A stretch of DNA of 55,109 bases from an uncultured bacterium (GTDB lineage: Bacteria > Actinomycetota > Coriobacteriia > Coriobacteriales > Coriobacteriaceae): positions 1-55,109 of the forward strand of contig CAJMMA010000010.1 in assembly GCA_905214435.1 (NCBI GenBank), written 5' to 3'. Below are positions 1 to 8,228 of the stretch, piece after piece. The position numbers and the translations under genes were made by a program. The first letter of the stretch is position 1. Each line of letters starts with the position of its first letter. Below the pieces are notes generated by a model that was not told the origin of the DNA, did no database searches, and worked only from the letters and a program-made list of their open reading frames with translations.

Positions 1-330
1 TTCGATTGCAGAGTAAAATAGCTGTCCAACAAAGCCCCTCAACAAAATAAAGCGCGGCAACAAACAGCCTCAATAATACGATAACCCTGGTAAAAAGAGT
101 GGCAACGCCGATGATTCCGTCAACGAAAGCGAGAACCCGTCAGCGCGAGCAAGGTGCCTTGAAAGACGAGATTGCAGCAAAAATTGGGCCGCCGATGACC
201 AGGCAAAAACAGCGAGACGGCGTCAGCTGAGTCGATTTGGCCCGAAAGAGGAGGGAGCACGCCTTATGGCGGCGACCGACGAATGAGCGCCAAATCGGCC
301 AGCTGACGCCGACGCAGCGTCAACAAGAAA
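1..330. other. Intergenic segment with a large stem-loop downstream of rnpB
   Basis: No convincing gene is seen. A 21-bp interrupted stem is formed by 219-230 with 300-311 (12 bp perfect) and 234-242 with 290-298 (9 bp perfect), enclosing a 47-base loop that has its own small CGCC/GGCG hairpin. Read on the minus strand this follows the 3' end of rnpB and is followed, 8 bases later, by a run of five T (206-210), so it may terminate or trim the RNase P transcript. It could equally be an independent structured RNA. Bases 1-200 show nothing I can name. Confidence 0.4.
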
Positions 331-692
331 GCTGAGTGGGCCTATAAGCCGGGTTCTGTCGTGAACGGTCATTTATCTTGTCTGCACGTTACCGTGCAGC
401 TCCACGCACGCTACCCGAACGCGGACCGGGCCGGCCCATAGCGTTCCTATTCGCGCTTGCTCCGGATGGGGCTTGCCAAGCCGCCATGTTGCCACGACGC
501 TGGTGGTCTCTTACACCACCGTTTCAGCTTTTCCCTTTACGCCTTGCGGCGCAGGTGGGAGTCTTCTTTTCTGCGGCGCTTTCCGTCGGATCACTCCGCC
601 CGGCCGTTAGCCGGCATCCCGCCCTCTGGAGCCCGGACTTTCCTCACGCGTACTGCAAGCAGCACATCGCGCGACCGTCTGGCCCACTCAGC
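331..692 (-). ncRNA. rnpB: RNase P RNA, bacterial type A
   Basis: This is the catalytic RNA of ribonuclease P, which removes 5' leaders from tRNA precursors. On the minus strand the conserved 5' block GAGGAAAGTCCGGGCTCC is present at about 629-646, and near the 3' end the reverse complement of ATAAGCCGGGTTCTGT is present at about 344-359. The two ends, 331-342 and 681-692, are perfectly complementary over 12 bases and form helix P1, which fixes the boundaries at about 362 nucleotides. Short reading frames crossing it are artefacts. The ends could be off by a few bases. Confidence 0.95.
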
Positions 693-700
693 AGTGCAAG

Positions 701-727
701 AGTGTAACACACCGTTACCGCAGGCAA
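701..727 (-). promoter_or_regulatory. Probable promoter of rnpB
   Basis: On the minus strand a TACACT -10 hexamer (701-706) and a TTGCCT -35 hexamer (722-727) are spaced by 15 bases. The -10 ends 8 bases before the first paired base of helix P1, as expected for a transcript that starts at or very near the mature 5' end. The spacing is short, so the -35 assignment is less certain than the -10. Confidence 0.5.
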
Positions 728-955
728 TGGCACAACGCAAACGCTCGACACGATAAACCAAGAACCGCCATGCGTTACAATGATCCTGTCGATGGGCAAC
801 GTCGTCAGTCGAGACGCGACCGCGCTCCGCACCCCTCCGTCTACTCGGTGTGTTCCCGCCTCCTCCCCGAGGCGGGATGTCGGCTTTTTTCATGCACCGA
901 CAATCCAATAGCCTGTGGACAGCCCGGCAGCATTGCGCATCTCGGTGCCAAATGC
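728..955. other. Intergenic, no gene seen; one GC-rich hairpin
   Basis: A hairpin with 8-bp arms (855-862 and 869-876) is followed 8 bases later by six T on the plus strand (885-890). It resembles a terminator, but no plus-strand gene lies upstream within the window. Nothing else is recognised here. Confidence 0.3.
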
Positions 956-987
956 AAAAAGGGACCCGTCCATTACGGACGGATCCC
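956..987 (-). terminator. Intrinsic terminator of rpsA
   Basis: On the minus strand, an 11-bp stem (977-987 with 961-971, one wobble) closes a 5-base loop and is followed by five T (956-960). It starts 26 bases past the rpsA stop codon. Confidence 0.85.
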
Positions 988-1013
988 TTAAAACAAGTGA
1001 TCGTCAAACCGAT

Positions 1014-2180
1014 TTACTCGGCGTCGGTCTCCTCGTCCTTCTTCTCGGAAGGCAGCGGGGTAACCTCGATCTCGACGCCCAGAGTCTCAGCAGCAGACTT
1101 CATGGACAGGGAGATACGACGACGGTCGAGGTCGATCTCCATGACCTTGACCTGAACCTTGTCGCCAACGTGGGTGACCTGAGAAGGCTGGTCCACGTGC
1201 TTGTTGGCCATCTCGGAGATGTGCACCAGGCCCTCGATGCCCTCGCCCAGGTCGACGAAAGCGCCGAACGGGACAAGCTTGGTCACAGTGCCCTCGACGA
1301 TAGCGCCGACGGGGTACTTCTTGACCAGTGCGCGCCACGGATCCTCGGTGGTCTGCTTGAGACCCAGGGAGATGCGCTCGCGGTTGAGGTCGACGTCGAG
1401 AACCTCGACCTCGACCTCCTGGCCGACCTTGACAACCTCGGAAGGATGGTTGACGTGGTTCCAGGAGAGCTCGGAGATGTGGATGAGGCCGTCGATACCG
1501 CCGAGGTCGACGAAGGCGCCGAAGTCGACGATGGAGGAAACGGTGCCCTGGAGACGCATGCCAGACTTGAGCTTGGACAGGATCTCGGAGCGCTCGGCCT
1601 TACGGGACTCCTCGAGCACGACGCGACGGGAGAGGACAACGTTGTTGCGGTTGCGGTCCATCTCGATGACGCGGGCCTCGATGCGGGTGCCCATGTAGGA
1701 GGTGAGGTCCTTGACGCGACGGAGGTCGACGAGGGAAGCGGGCAGGAAGCCACGCAGGCCGATGTCGAGGATCAGGCCGCCCTTGACAACCTCGATAACC
1801 TCGCCCTCGACGTTCTCGCCGGAGTTGAACTTCTCCTCGATGCGGTTCCAAGCACGCTCGTACTCGGCACGCTTCTTGGACAGGACCAGACGACCGTCCT
1901 TGTCCTCCTTCTGGAGAACGAGGGCCTCGATGGGATCACCGAGTGCAACGATGTCTGCAGGGTTAGCGTCCTTGCGGATGGACAGCTCGCGGACCGGGAT
2001 AACGCCCTCGGACTTAAATCCGATGTCAACGAGCACCTCGTCATGCTCGATCTTAACGACAGTGCCGTTAACGAGATCGCCCTCATCAAAGTCGGTAATC
2101 GTACCGTCGATGAGGTTGTTCATCTCCTCCTCGTTGACATCGTCAAGAGAGAAAATGGACGAGTTCTGAATCTCACTCAA
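1014..2180 (-). CDS. rpsA: 30S ribosomal protein S1
   Basis: S1 binds the small ribosomal subunit and mRNA and helps start translation on structured leaders. The 388-residue protein has four S1 RNA-binding repeats, at about residues 37-105, 123-188, 209-277 and 294-363; each has the typical G-x-V pattern, and the last two contain FGAFVDLG. A short acidic tail follows. Four repeats is the usual number for Gram-positive S1, against six in E. coli. The start is a TTG at 2180, preceded by AAAGGGG about 8 bases upstream; no better start is in frame. It is monocistronic, divergent from the HAD gene, with a terminator at 956-987. Confidence 0.96.
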   Translation of the reverse strand: MSEIQNSSIFSLDDVNEEEMNNLIDGTITDFDEGDLVNGTVVKIEHDEVLVDIGFKSEGVIPVRELSIRKDANPADIVALGDPIEALVLQKEDKDGRLVLSKKRAEYERAWNRIEEKFNSGENVEGEVIEVVKGGLILDIGLRGFLPASLVDLRRVKDLTSYMGTRIEARVIEMDRNRNNVVLSRRVVLEESRKAERSEILSKLKSGMRLQGTVSSIVDFGAFVDLGGIDGLIHISELSWNHVNHPSEVVKVGQEVEVEVLDVDLNRERISLGLKQTTEDPWRALVKKYPVGAIVEGTVTKLVPFGAFVDLGEGIEGLVHISEMANKHVDQPSQVTHVGDKVQVKVMEIDLDRRRISLSMKSAAETLGVEIEVTPLPSEKKDEETDAE

Positions 2181-2495
2181 AGGTGGACCCCTTTCGAACT
2201 ACGGGGCCCCGATTGCTAGGACCTACAGAAGGGTGCGACAAGCACACAACGTTTAGGAACACTCGGGAGCCGACAGATACTGATGTGACGCTTATGCAAT
2301 CACGTCCGTATAGATTACGGGGAAATCACTTCGATTTCAAGCGTGAACTGCGATTTTTTACTCGTATGGAGACTTTTTCGCAATCTTGTGAACGACTGTC
2401 TCCACAAGTTGACGATAAGCAGTGAAGCATACTGCTTTGGGGTAAAGTATCCCAGACATACGATTCTGGAACGATTTTTCGAGAAAGGTGCCCGC
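2181..2495. other. Divergent intergenic region between rpsA and the HAD gene
   Basis: This 315-base gap must hold promoters for rpsA (minus) and the HAD gene (plus). A GGGGCCCC palindrome lies in the rpsA leader. No gene or clear two-box promoter with good spacing was found; a TTGACG at 2409-2414 is a possible -35 for the plus-strand gene. Confidence 0.3.
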
Positions 2496-3254
2496 GTGCT
2501 CAAAGCAGTCGTTTTCGATATGGACGAGACGCTTCTTAGCATTAACCTCAATGCGTTCATCCTTCGCTATTTTAAGGATGTCTCATCGATGCTCGCGGAT
2601 ATCGGACGTCGCAGCCGCGGGGGCACGATGGCACGCCTCGGCACCATCCTGGTCGACCTCAACGCCAATCGCCGCAGCGGCACGGACAACCGCACCAATC
2701 TTGAGTTTTACCAAGAAGAGGTCAAGCGCCGATGCGGGATTTGCCTCTCCGATCCCCTCATCTACGAGGCGTTTACCTACTACGACCGCGAAGTTCTTCC
2801 GTACAAGAATGACGAACTCATCAACGCCCATGCCATGCCGGGCGCACACGCCGCGCTCCAGGCCGTACAGGACGCAGGGCTGCGCTGCGCGCTCTTTACC
2901 AACCCCAGCTTTCCGCAGGGGGCCATCGAGTGCCGCATGGGTTGGGGCGACCTGGCCGACGCCCCCTTTGAGCTCGTCACGCACATGGGAAACGCCACCC
3001 GCTGCAAGCCTGATGCCACCTACTATCTAGAGCAGCTTCAGGTGATGGGGCTCGAACCGCACGAGGTCCTTATGGTGGGCAACGATCCCAAACGCGACTT
3101 CCCTAGCCCCGCCTGCGGCATTCAGACTGCCTATGTAGGCCAGGGCAAGCCCAACCGAGTCACCTGGCGCGGAACCATGGAAGGCTTCGCCCGCGACTTT
3201 AACGCCGTAGTAGAAGCCTTCTACGAACACCAAGTAGCGGAAGAGTTGTCCTAA
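2496..3254 (+). CDS. HAD-superfamily hydrolase
   Basis: A 252-residue haloacid dehalogenase-type phosphatase, probably acting on a small phosphorylated metabolite; the substrate cannot be read from sequence. Motif I, FDMDETLL, lies at residues 6-13 and holds the nucleophile and acid/base aspartates. Motif II is the threonine in FTNPSF, motif III the lysine in KPDATYY, and motif IV GNDPKRDF. The stretch between motifs I and II is long and helical, as in C1-capped members. The frame is open further upstream, but I chose the GTG at 2496 because GAGAAAGG precedes it by 7 bases and the HAD fold begins at once. Its end overlaps the convergent cysteine desulfidase gene by 4 bases. Confidence 0.85.
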   Translation: MLKAVVFDMDETLLSINLNAFILRYFKDVSSMLADIGRRSRGGTMARLGTILVDLNANRRSGTDNRTNLEFYQEEVKRRCGICLSDPLIYEAFTYYDREVLPYKNDELINAHAMPGAHAALQAVQDAGLRCALFTNPSFPQGAIECRMGWGDLADAPFELVTHMGNATRCKPDATYYLEQLQVMGLEPHEVLMVGNDPKRDFPSPACGIQTAYVGQGKPNRVTWRGTMEGFARDFNAVVEAFYEHQVAEELS

Positions 3255-4570
3255 CAGACTCGAGTCTTGCCGATCATGATGTTGAGGATCTCGACGTCGG
3301 TGTCCTTCATGCCCACGCGGCCTACGTAGCCCATGCTAGCGATCGTCTGTTCAACGGTATCTTGGATCAGACCCTCGCCGGCGCGGAAGCCGCGACCCTG
3401 CATAGCCATATCGTGACCCAGAATCGCAGCGTCCACGGCTGCCGAAATCTTAGCCGCGCAACTTGCCTTGGCGCCATCGCACACGATGCCGCCCACGTTG
3501 CCGAGCGTGTTCGAGACCGTCGCGCCAATCTGCTCGCGCGTGCCACCGCACAGCCAGGTAATCGCGGCGCCGGCACCGCACGCAGCGCAAATAGCACCGC
3601 AAAACGCCGAGAGCGCACCAATATAGCTCTTGATATGCACGGCGATAAGATCGGACAGCATCACGGCGCGCACCAGACGCTCGTGGTCACAGCGCAGGTA
3701 CTCGGCATACTCCATGACGGGCAATGCGCAGGTAATGCCCTGATTGCCCGAGCCGCACACAATGGCGACCGGCAGCGCGCAGCCGTTCATGCGGGCGTCG
3801 GACCCGGCGGCTGCACGGGCACGGGCACGGCAGGCGACGTCATCGGCACGAGCGCCCAGCAGCGTACGGCCCACCTCGGCACCCCAAGCGTGCGCGAGGC
3901 CCTCGGCACTGATCGCGCCGTTCAGCTCAATCTGACGCTCAACGGCAGCGCGGGCGCCCTCAATGTCGCCGTCCTCGATAAAGTCGACAATGGACTCAAT
4001 TGACATGGGCGTGTCGGCCTTATCCGCCGCCCGCTCGGCCACCACGCGCTCGGCGCAGGCGGCACACTCCCCCGCCGACTTGCCGCATACCGGAATACCG
4101 TCGAGCGTATGGCACGTGACATTGGTGTGGTGATCGGTAATCTCGACAACCGCGGTATGGCCCCCGGCCGTGGCAGTCACCTTGATGTAGAGGTTGGGCA
4201 CGCCCTCGACGAGCGACACATCGCAGTAGCCGGCATCGGCGAGGAGCTCGGTCACGCGAGCACGGTCTTTATCGTCAACGCTCTCGAGCACCTCGAGCGC
4301 GCTCTTGGCGTCGCCGCCCACGGCACCCAGCACGGCCGCCGCCTCAATACCGTGCATGCCGCCCGAGTTGGGCACGGTCACGCTCTTAACGTTCTTGATG
4401 ATATTGCCCGAGCAGGCAACATCCATATGATCGGGTTCGCAACCGAGCGTCTGGCTCGCCAGCGCCGCTGCATAGGCAACGGCAATGGGCTCGGTGCAGC
4501 CGAGCGCACAGACAAGCTCGCGGTTCAAAACATCGCAAAACGAGTTATCACGAAGGGAATCGGCAGGCAT
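3251..4570 (-). CDS. cyuA: L-cysteine desulfidase / serine dehydratase alpha-like protein (CyuA, UPF0597)
   Basis: A 439-residue member of the YhaM/CyuA family, iron-sulfur enzymes related to the alpha chain of L-serine dehydratase. Characterised members break L-cysteine into pyruvate, ammonia and hydrogen sulfide. Visible marks are GCTEPIAVA at residues 24-32, which carries the first conserved cysteine, the SGNIIKN block near residue 55, and the CGSGNQGITC block in the C-terminal half with further cysteines after it. Length fits the family. The ATG at 4570 has AGGAGA 6 bases upstream. No regulator or transporter of the cyu type is adjacent, so the in vivo substrate, cysteine or serine, is inferred. 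Confidence 0.85.
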   Translation of the reverse strand: MPADSLRDNSFCDVLNRELVCALGCTEPIAVAYAAALASQTLGCEPDHMDVACSGNIIKNVKSVTVPNSGGMHGIEAAAVLGAVGGDAKSALEVLESVDDKDRARVTELLADAGYCDVSLVEGVPNLYIKVTATAGGHTAVVEITDHHTNVTCHTLDGIPVCGKSAGECAACAERVVAERAADKADTPMSIESIVDFIEDGDIEGARAAVERQIELNGAISAEGLAHAWGAEVGRTLLGARADDVACRARARAAAGSDARMNGCALPVAIVCGSGNQGITCALPVMEYAEYLRCDHERLVRAVMLSDLIAVHIKSYIGALSAFCGAICAACGAGAAITWLCGGTREQIGATVSNTLGNVGGIVCDGAKASCAAKISAAVDAAILGHDMAMQGRGFRAGEGLIQDTVEQTIASMGYVGRVGMKDTDVEILNIMIGKTRVC

Positions 4571-4701
4571 AGGTATCTCCTACTTGTATAACGGGCTGGG
4601 CTCTCAAAAATAGCTAGCTCTTTTATTTGATAACAATGCATCAAAAACCGCAACCATGGTTCCGGCGGACGGCGCTCAAACGCAAACCGGAGGAATTATT
4701 C

Positions 4702-4797
4702 ATGAGAAGCTGGTCTTGTTGCATGCTAAAGCGTTTGACCAAAAAACGCCCGAGCGTTTACACAAAAGTCGCGCTATCATGCAGTCGAACGCGGTAA
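4702..4797 (+). CDS. Possible 31-residue cationic small ORF upstream of rpiB
   Basis: An ATG at 4702 is preceded by GGAGGA at 7 bases spacing, better than many real genes here. The 31-residue product is very basic with four cysteines, and I recognise no family. It ends 43 bases before rpiB. Against it, a TTGACC (4735-4740) with a TTACAC 17 bases downstream lies inside the frame and may be the rpiB promoter, in which case this frame might not be transcribed with rpiB. Confidence 0.25.
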   Translation: MRSWSCCMLKRLTKKRPSVYTKVALSCSRTR

Positions 4798-4840
4798 AAC
4801 CTTTAGCATTTGCGCCGCACAGACCAGAGAGGAACCATCC

Positions 4841-5308
4841 ATGAAGATCGGTATCGGTAACGACCACGCCGCCGTCGAGCTCAAGAACATCATCTCCGAG
4901 CACCTGAAGGAGCGCGGCTGCGAGGTCGTGAACTTTGGCACCGACACCTCCGAGAGCTTTGACTACCCCATCGCCGGCTACAAGGTGGGTAAGGCCGTTG
5001 CCAACGGTGACGTCGACCTGGGTATCCTGATCTGCGGTACCGGCGTCGGCATCAGCCTGGCCGCCAATAAGGTCGAGGGCGTTCGCGCCGTCGTGTGCTC
5101 CGAGCCCTTCAGCGCCAAGCTCTCCCGCATGCACAACAATACCAACGTGCTCGCCTTTGGCGCTCGCGTCGTGGGCTCCGAGCTCGCCAAGATGATTGTC
5201 GACGAATGGCTCGACGCCGAGTTTGAGGGCGGCCGCCACGAGCGTCGCGTCAATCTCCTCAACGAGATCGACCACACGCGCGGACTCAAGGTCGTCGACG
5301 AGGCTTAA
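4841..5308 (+). CDS. rpiB: Ribose-5-phosphate isomerase B
   Basis: RpiB interconverts ribose 5-phosphate and ribulose 5-phosphate in the non-oxidative pentose phosphate pathway. The 155-residue protein is of the RpiB/LacAB type: GNDHAAVELK at residues 6-15 contributes the phosphate-binding loop, Cys65 in ICGTGVGIS is the catalytic base of RpiB proper, and His98 in SRMHNNTN belongs to the active site. The ATG at 4841 follows GAGAGGAACC. It stands alone with its own terminator just downstream. LacA/LacB subunits are the closest alternative, but there are no lac genes nearby. Confidence 0.93.
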   Translation: MKIGIGNDHAAVELKNIISEHLKERGCEVVNFGTDTSESFDYPIAGYKVGKAVANGDVDLGILICGTGVGISLAANKVEGVRAVVCSEPFSAKLSRMHNNTNVLAFGARVVGSELAKMIVDEWLDAEFEGGRHERRVNLLNEIDHTRGLKVVDEA

Positions 5309-5335
5309 AGACCTACAAAGCCATACGCTAACGCC

Positions 5336-5375
5336 AGCCCCCGCCCGGAAGAAACATCCGGACGGGGGCTCTTTA
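5336..5375 (+). terminator. Intrinsic terminator of rpiB
   Basis: A GC-rich stem, AGCCCCCGCCCGGA with TCCGGACGGGGGCT (one bulge), is followed by CTTT. It lies 27 bases after the rpiB stop. Confidence 0.8.
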
Positions 5376-5412
5376 GTAGATTTCTAGGCGTTTACCAACA
5401 ATCTACTGGAAT

Positions 5413-5450
5413 AAAAAGGGCGCCGCGGCTGGAATTCCGCGGCGCCAAAG
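5413..5450 (-). terminator. Intrinsic terminator of ndk
   Basis: On the minus strand GGCGCCGCGG pairs with CCGCGGCGCC around a short loop and is followed by five T. It begins about 35 bases after the ndk stop. Confidence 0.85.
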
Positions 5451-5485
5451 CCACACGCTAACAGCTTTAAGGAGTCAAAGCTGGT

Positions 5486-5890
5486 TTAGCCAAAGAAGCG
5501 CTTAATCTCGATCTCGGCGTTCTCCAGGCAGTCGGAGCCGTGGATAACGTTGGCGTTGACATCGACAGCGAAGTCGCCGCGAATGGTGCCGGGGGCAGCA
5601 TCAAGCGGGTTGGTAGCGCCCATAAGGCTGCGCATCTTGGAGACAGCGGAGAGACCGGAAACGACCATCTTGACGACCGGACCGCTCGTCATAAAGTCGC
5701 AGAGACCGCCAAAGAAGGGCTTATCGGCCAGATGGGCGTAGTGCTCCTCGACGGTAGCGCGCTCGAGCGTGGTCATCTCCATGCACTCGATGACAAGGCC
5801 GCTGCGCTCAATGCGAGCAACAATCTCGCCGATTTTGCGATCGCGCACCGCGTCGGGCTTAATCATGATGAAGGTCTTCTCGATAGCCAT
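5486..5890 (-). CDS. ndk: Nucleoside diphosphate kinase
   Basis: Ndk moves the gamma phosphate between nucleoside triphosphates and diphosphates through a phosphohistidine and balances NTP and dNTP pools. The 134-residue protein has the canonical NVIHGSD motif at residues 114-120 with the acceptor His117, and the start MAIEKTFIMIKPDAV typical of the family. The frame is open 14 codons further, but I chose the ATG at 5890 because it matches the family start and has GAAAGG 8 bases upstream. It is transcribed alone with a strong terminator. Confidence 0.96.
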   Translation of the reverse strand: MAIEKTFIMIKPDAVRDRKIGEIVARIERSGLVIECMEMTTLERATVEEHYAHLADKPFFGGLCDFMTSGPVVKMVVSGLSAVSKMRSLMGATNPLDAAPGTIRGDFAVDVNANVIHGSDCLENAEIEIKRFFG

Positions 5891-6275
5891 AAGGTAGCCT
5901 TTCAAGTAGGTTCGCGCGTGCCCAAGTCCCATTCCGGCACCCGCCTGGACTGCATCGTAACAGAGTTTTAGCTGCAGTTAAACAAAAAGCTGTTTCTTGA
6001 AACGCTACAATTTATTAAAGCGCTCCATATGTGTCACTTCTGTTTCGAAGCTCGATTAGAGTACCATCCGACTGCCCATCAACTGCATCGAGCAGAGCAG
6101 ACGGTCGGTTGCCGCCCGCGAACGTACCCCCTTCACAACCTGCCCAAAGGTCCTACAGAACTTCTCGACAAGCCCCTCCCCCATAGCAACAAAATACGGA
6201 CGCCCACATCAGCAGACGCCCGTAAAGCAAAAAACGATTCCTCAATAAATGGCAAAAACGGCTTCGGCCAAACCC
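5891..6275. other. Intergenic between ndk and argH
   Basis: No gene is supported in these 385 bases. They hold the ndk promoter region and, at 6190-6224, the probable argH terminator. A plus-strand open frame through the region extends antisense into argH and has no ribosome binding site. Confidence 0.4.
6190..6224 (-). terminator. Probable intrinsic terminator of argH
   Basis: On the minus strand ACGGGCGTC pairs with GGGCGTCCGT in a 9-10 bp stem containing several G-T pairs, followed by ATTTTGTT. It lies about 50 bases after the argH stop. Confidence 0.55.
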
Positions 6276-7706
6276 TTACTTTACCCCGTGGCCCATCTCG
6301 ACGACCTTGGTCAGCGATCCAAACACGCCCTCGTCGGCCACGAGCTGTGCCTCGGCGCGCTCAAGCTGCACGGCGACGGCGGCAGGGGCGGTACCGCCCT
6401 CGGTCGTACGCGCGGCGACAATTGAGGGGATGTCGAGCGCCTCGGTAATATCGCGCTCAAAGAGCGGGCTTGCCTCCTGGAACACCTCAAACGGCAGGTC
6501 CTCAAGATTGCAGCCACGCTTCTCGCACATCAGGACCAGATGGCCCACCACGGCATGCGCCTCGCGGAACGGCAGACCACGCTTGGCCAGGTAATCGGCA
6601 ACATCGGTGGCGGCAAGGTGCCCCACGCCGCACTCGCGCGCCATGGCATCCTCGTTAACGGTCCAGGTCGAAATCATACCGGCCATAACAGACAGGCACT
6701 GCATGAGCGTATGGGCAGTATCGAGCGCGCCCTCCTTGTCCTCCTGCAAGTCCTTGTTATAAGCGAGCGGCAAGCCCTTCATGGTCACGAGCAGCTGCAC
6801 CAGGTTGCCATAGACTCGGCCGCTCTTGCCGCGGATAAGCTCGGCAAAGTCGGGGTTCTTCTTCTGCGGCATGATGGACGAGCCGGTGGAGTAGGAGTCG
6901 GAAAGCGTAATGAAGCCAAATTCGGAGCTCGACCACAGCACGATCTCCTCGGAAAGACGCGACAGGTGCATAGCCATAACGGAGCCGGCGTAATGCAGAT
7001 CGAGCAGGAAATCGCGATCGGAAACAGCGTCGAGCGAATTAGGGATCACACCCGCAAAGCCAAGTTCGGCAGCCGTCATCTGGCGATCGAGCGGATAGCT
7101 CGTGCCGGCAAGCGCGGCAGCACCCAGCGGGCAGTTGTCGGCGGCATCAAAGGCGGCCTTCAGGCGCGTAAAGTCGCGCGCGAACATCCAGGAATACGCC
7201 AGCAGATGATGCGACAGCAGTACGGGCTGAGCATGCTGCATGTGCGTGTAGCCCGGCAGAATCACCTTGTCGTACTTCTTAGCCGCATCCACCAGCACAT
7301 GGCGCAGCTCAAGATTGGCCTCCATGAGCTCCTTGGCCAGCGCCTTGACGCCCAGGCGTGTGTCGGTCGCCACCTGGTCGTTGCGCGAACGTCCGGTATG
7401 CAAGCGCTTACCGGCCTCGCCGATGCGACGCGTCAGCTCGCTCTCGATAGACATATGAATGTCTTCGTCGTTGATGTCGAAGGTGAAGTTGCCGGCATCG
7501 ATATCCTGTTCGATTCCAGTCAGGCCCTTGGCAATCGCTTGCTCGTCCTCGGCACTGATGATGCCCTGGGCCGCCAGCATTTTGGCATGCGCCTTAGAGC
7601 CGGCGATATCCTGCTTATAGAGATGTTTGTCGACCGGCAGCGACGCGCCAAACTCCTGCGTGACCTCGGCCACGCCTGCCTCAAAACGACCGCCCCAAAG
7701 AGCCAT
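6276..7706 (-). CDS. argH: Argininosuccinate lyase
   Basis: ArgH splits argininosuccinate into arginine and fumarate, the last step of arginine biosynthesis. The 476-residue protein belongs to the fumarase/aspartase superfamily; the signature GSSIMPQKKNPD is present at about residue 265 and carries the catalytic serine on the mobile loop. The N-terminal ALWGGRF block and the TGRSRNDQVATD block are also intact. The ATG at 7706 begins the family start MALWGGRF and follows GGGGACGG, so the upstream open frame is not used. It is downstream of argG with a 56-codon ORF between them. Confidence 0.96.
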   Translation of the reverse strand: MALWGGRFEAGVAEVTQEFGASLPVDKHLYKQDIAGSKAHAKMLAAQGIISAEDEQAIAKGLTGIEQDIDAGNFTFDINDEDIHMSIESELTRRIGEAGKRLHTGRSRNDQVATDTRLGVKALAKELMEANLELRHVLVDAAKKYDKVILPGYTHMQHAQPVLLSHHLLAYSWMFARDFTRLKAAFDAADNCPLGAAALAGTSYPLDRQMTAAELGFAGVIPNSLDAVSDRDFLLDLHYAGSVMAMHLSRLSEEIVLWSSSEFGFITLSDSYSTGSSIMPQKKNPDFAELIRGKSGRVYGNLVQLLVTMKGLPLAYNKDLQEDKEGALDTAHTLMQCLSVMAGMISTWTVNEDAMARECGVGHLAATDVADYLAKRGLPFREAHAVVGHLVLMCEKRGCNLEDLPFEVFQEASPLFERDITEALDIPSIVAARTTEGGTAPAAVAVQLERAEAQLVADEGVFGSLTKVVEMGHGVK

Positions 7707-7824
7707 GGAACCGTCCCCTTTCTCCAAATACCAAAACAAGCGCCCAAAGCAATGCGCCCTGTCGCTAAAGCGATTTTTCAACCGCTAGTTTTACACATTC
7801 CCCACCGTGTGCGGAGCCATGTAG

Positions 7825-7995
7825 CTAATTTGTAAAGAAGTGACGCGCCATGCACTTGGCGCCCAACGTCTCCCTCCGGATGTTGCCCTGCGAACTATCG
7901 ATCCAGGCCTTCAGGCTCATAGGGACGTCCTCGACCCTTGCAGCATCGAACTCGGGCGCGAGGGCAAGTAAAGCATGCGCGATAGCATTGAACAT
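7825..7995 (-). CDS. Small hypothetical protein between argG and argH (56 residues)
   Basis: An ATG at 7995 is preceded by GAGGAG with 7-8 bases spacing, and the frame runs 57 codons to a TAG at 7825. The protein begins MFNAIAHALLALAPEF and includes LKAWIDSSQGNIRR; I recognise no family. Codon choice is ordinary for this genome. It follows the putative argG terminator (8046-8075) and ends about 118 bases before argH, so it might share the argH transcript. It could be a real small protein or the remnant of a longer gene; no membrane segment or cysteine motif is evident. Confidence 0.5.
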   Translation of the reverse strand: MFNAIAHALLALAPEFDAARVEDVPMSLKAWIDSSQGNIRRETLGAKCMARHFFTN

Positions 7996-8045
7996 AATGG
8001 ATACTCCTCATATATATAGGCGCAGAGCCGCCAAATTGATAGAAG

Positions 8046-8075
8046 GAGCCCCGCCGGACAACCCCGGCGGGGCTC
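8046..8075 (-). terminator. Hairpin downstream of argG, possible terminator
   Basis: A perfect 12-bp stem (8046-8057 with 8064-8075) has a 6-base loop. The minus-strand sequence after it is CTTCTATC, with only a weak T-tract, so termination may be partial and allow read-through to argH. Confidence 0.5.
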
Positions 8076-8228
8076 GGACTCAGCCGCAGACGCGGCATCA
8101 TATATGCGGGCGGAACGTAGGGGCCACCGATGTTAAGAAGTGTCAGCAAGCATAACGAAAGGTAGGGACCCCGTGCGCCCGTTATGTATCATGCGGATGG
8201 GCCGCGCGGATACCAAGGGAAGGAGGCG

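Noticed and set aside
1..215. Hydrophobic minus-strand frame in the first 200 bases
   Set aside because: It has an upstream stop and no start codon with a binding site; too little to support a gene or pseudogene.
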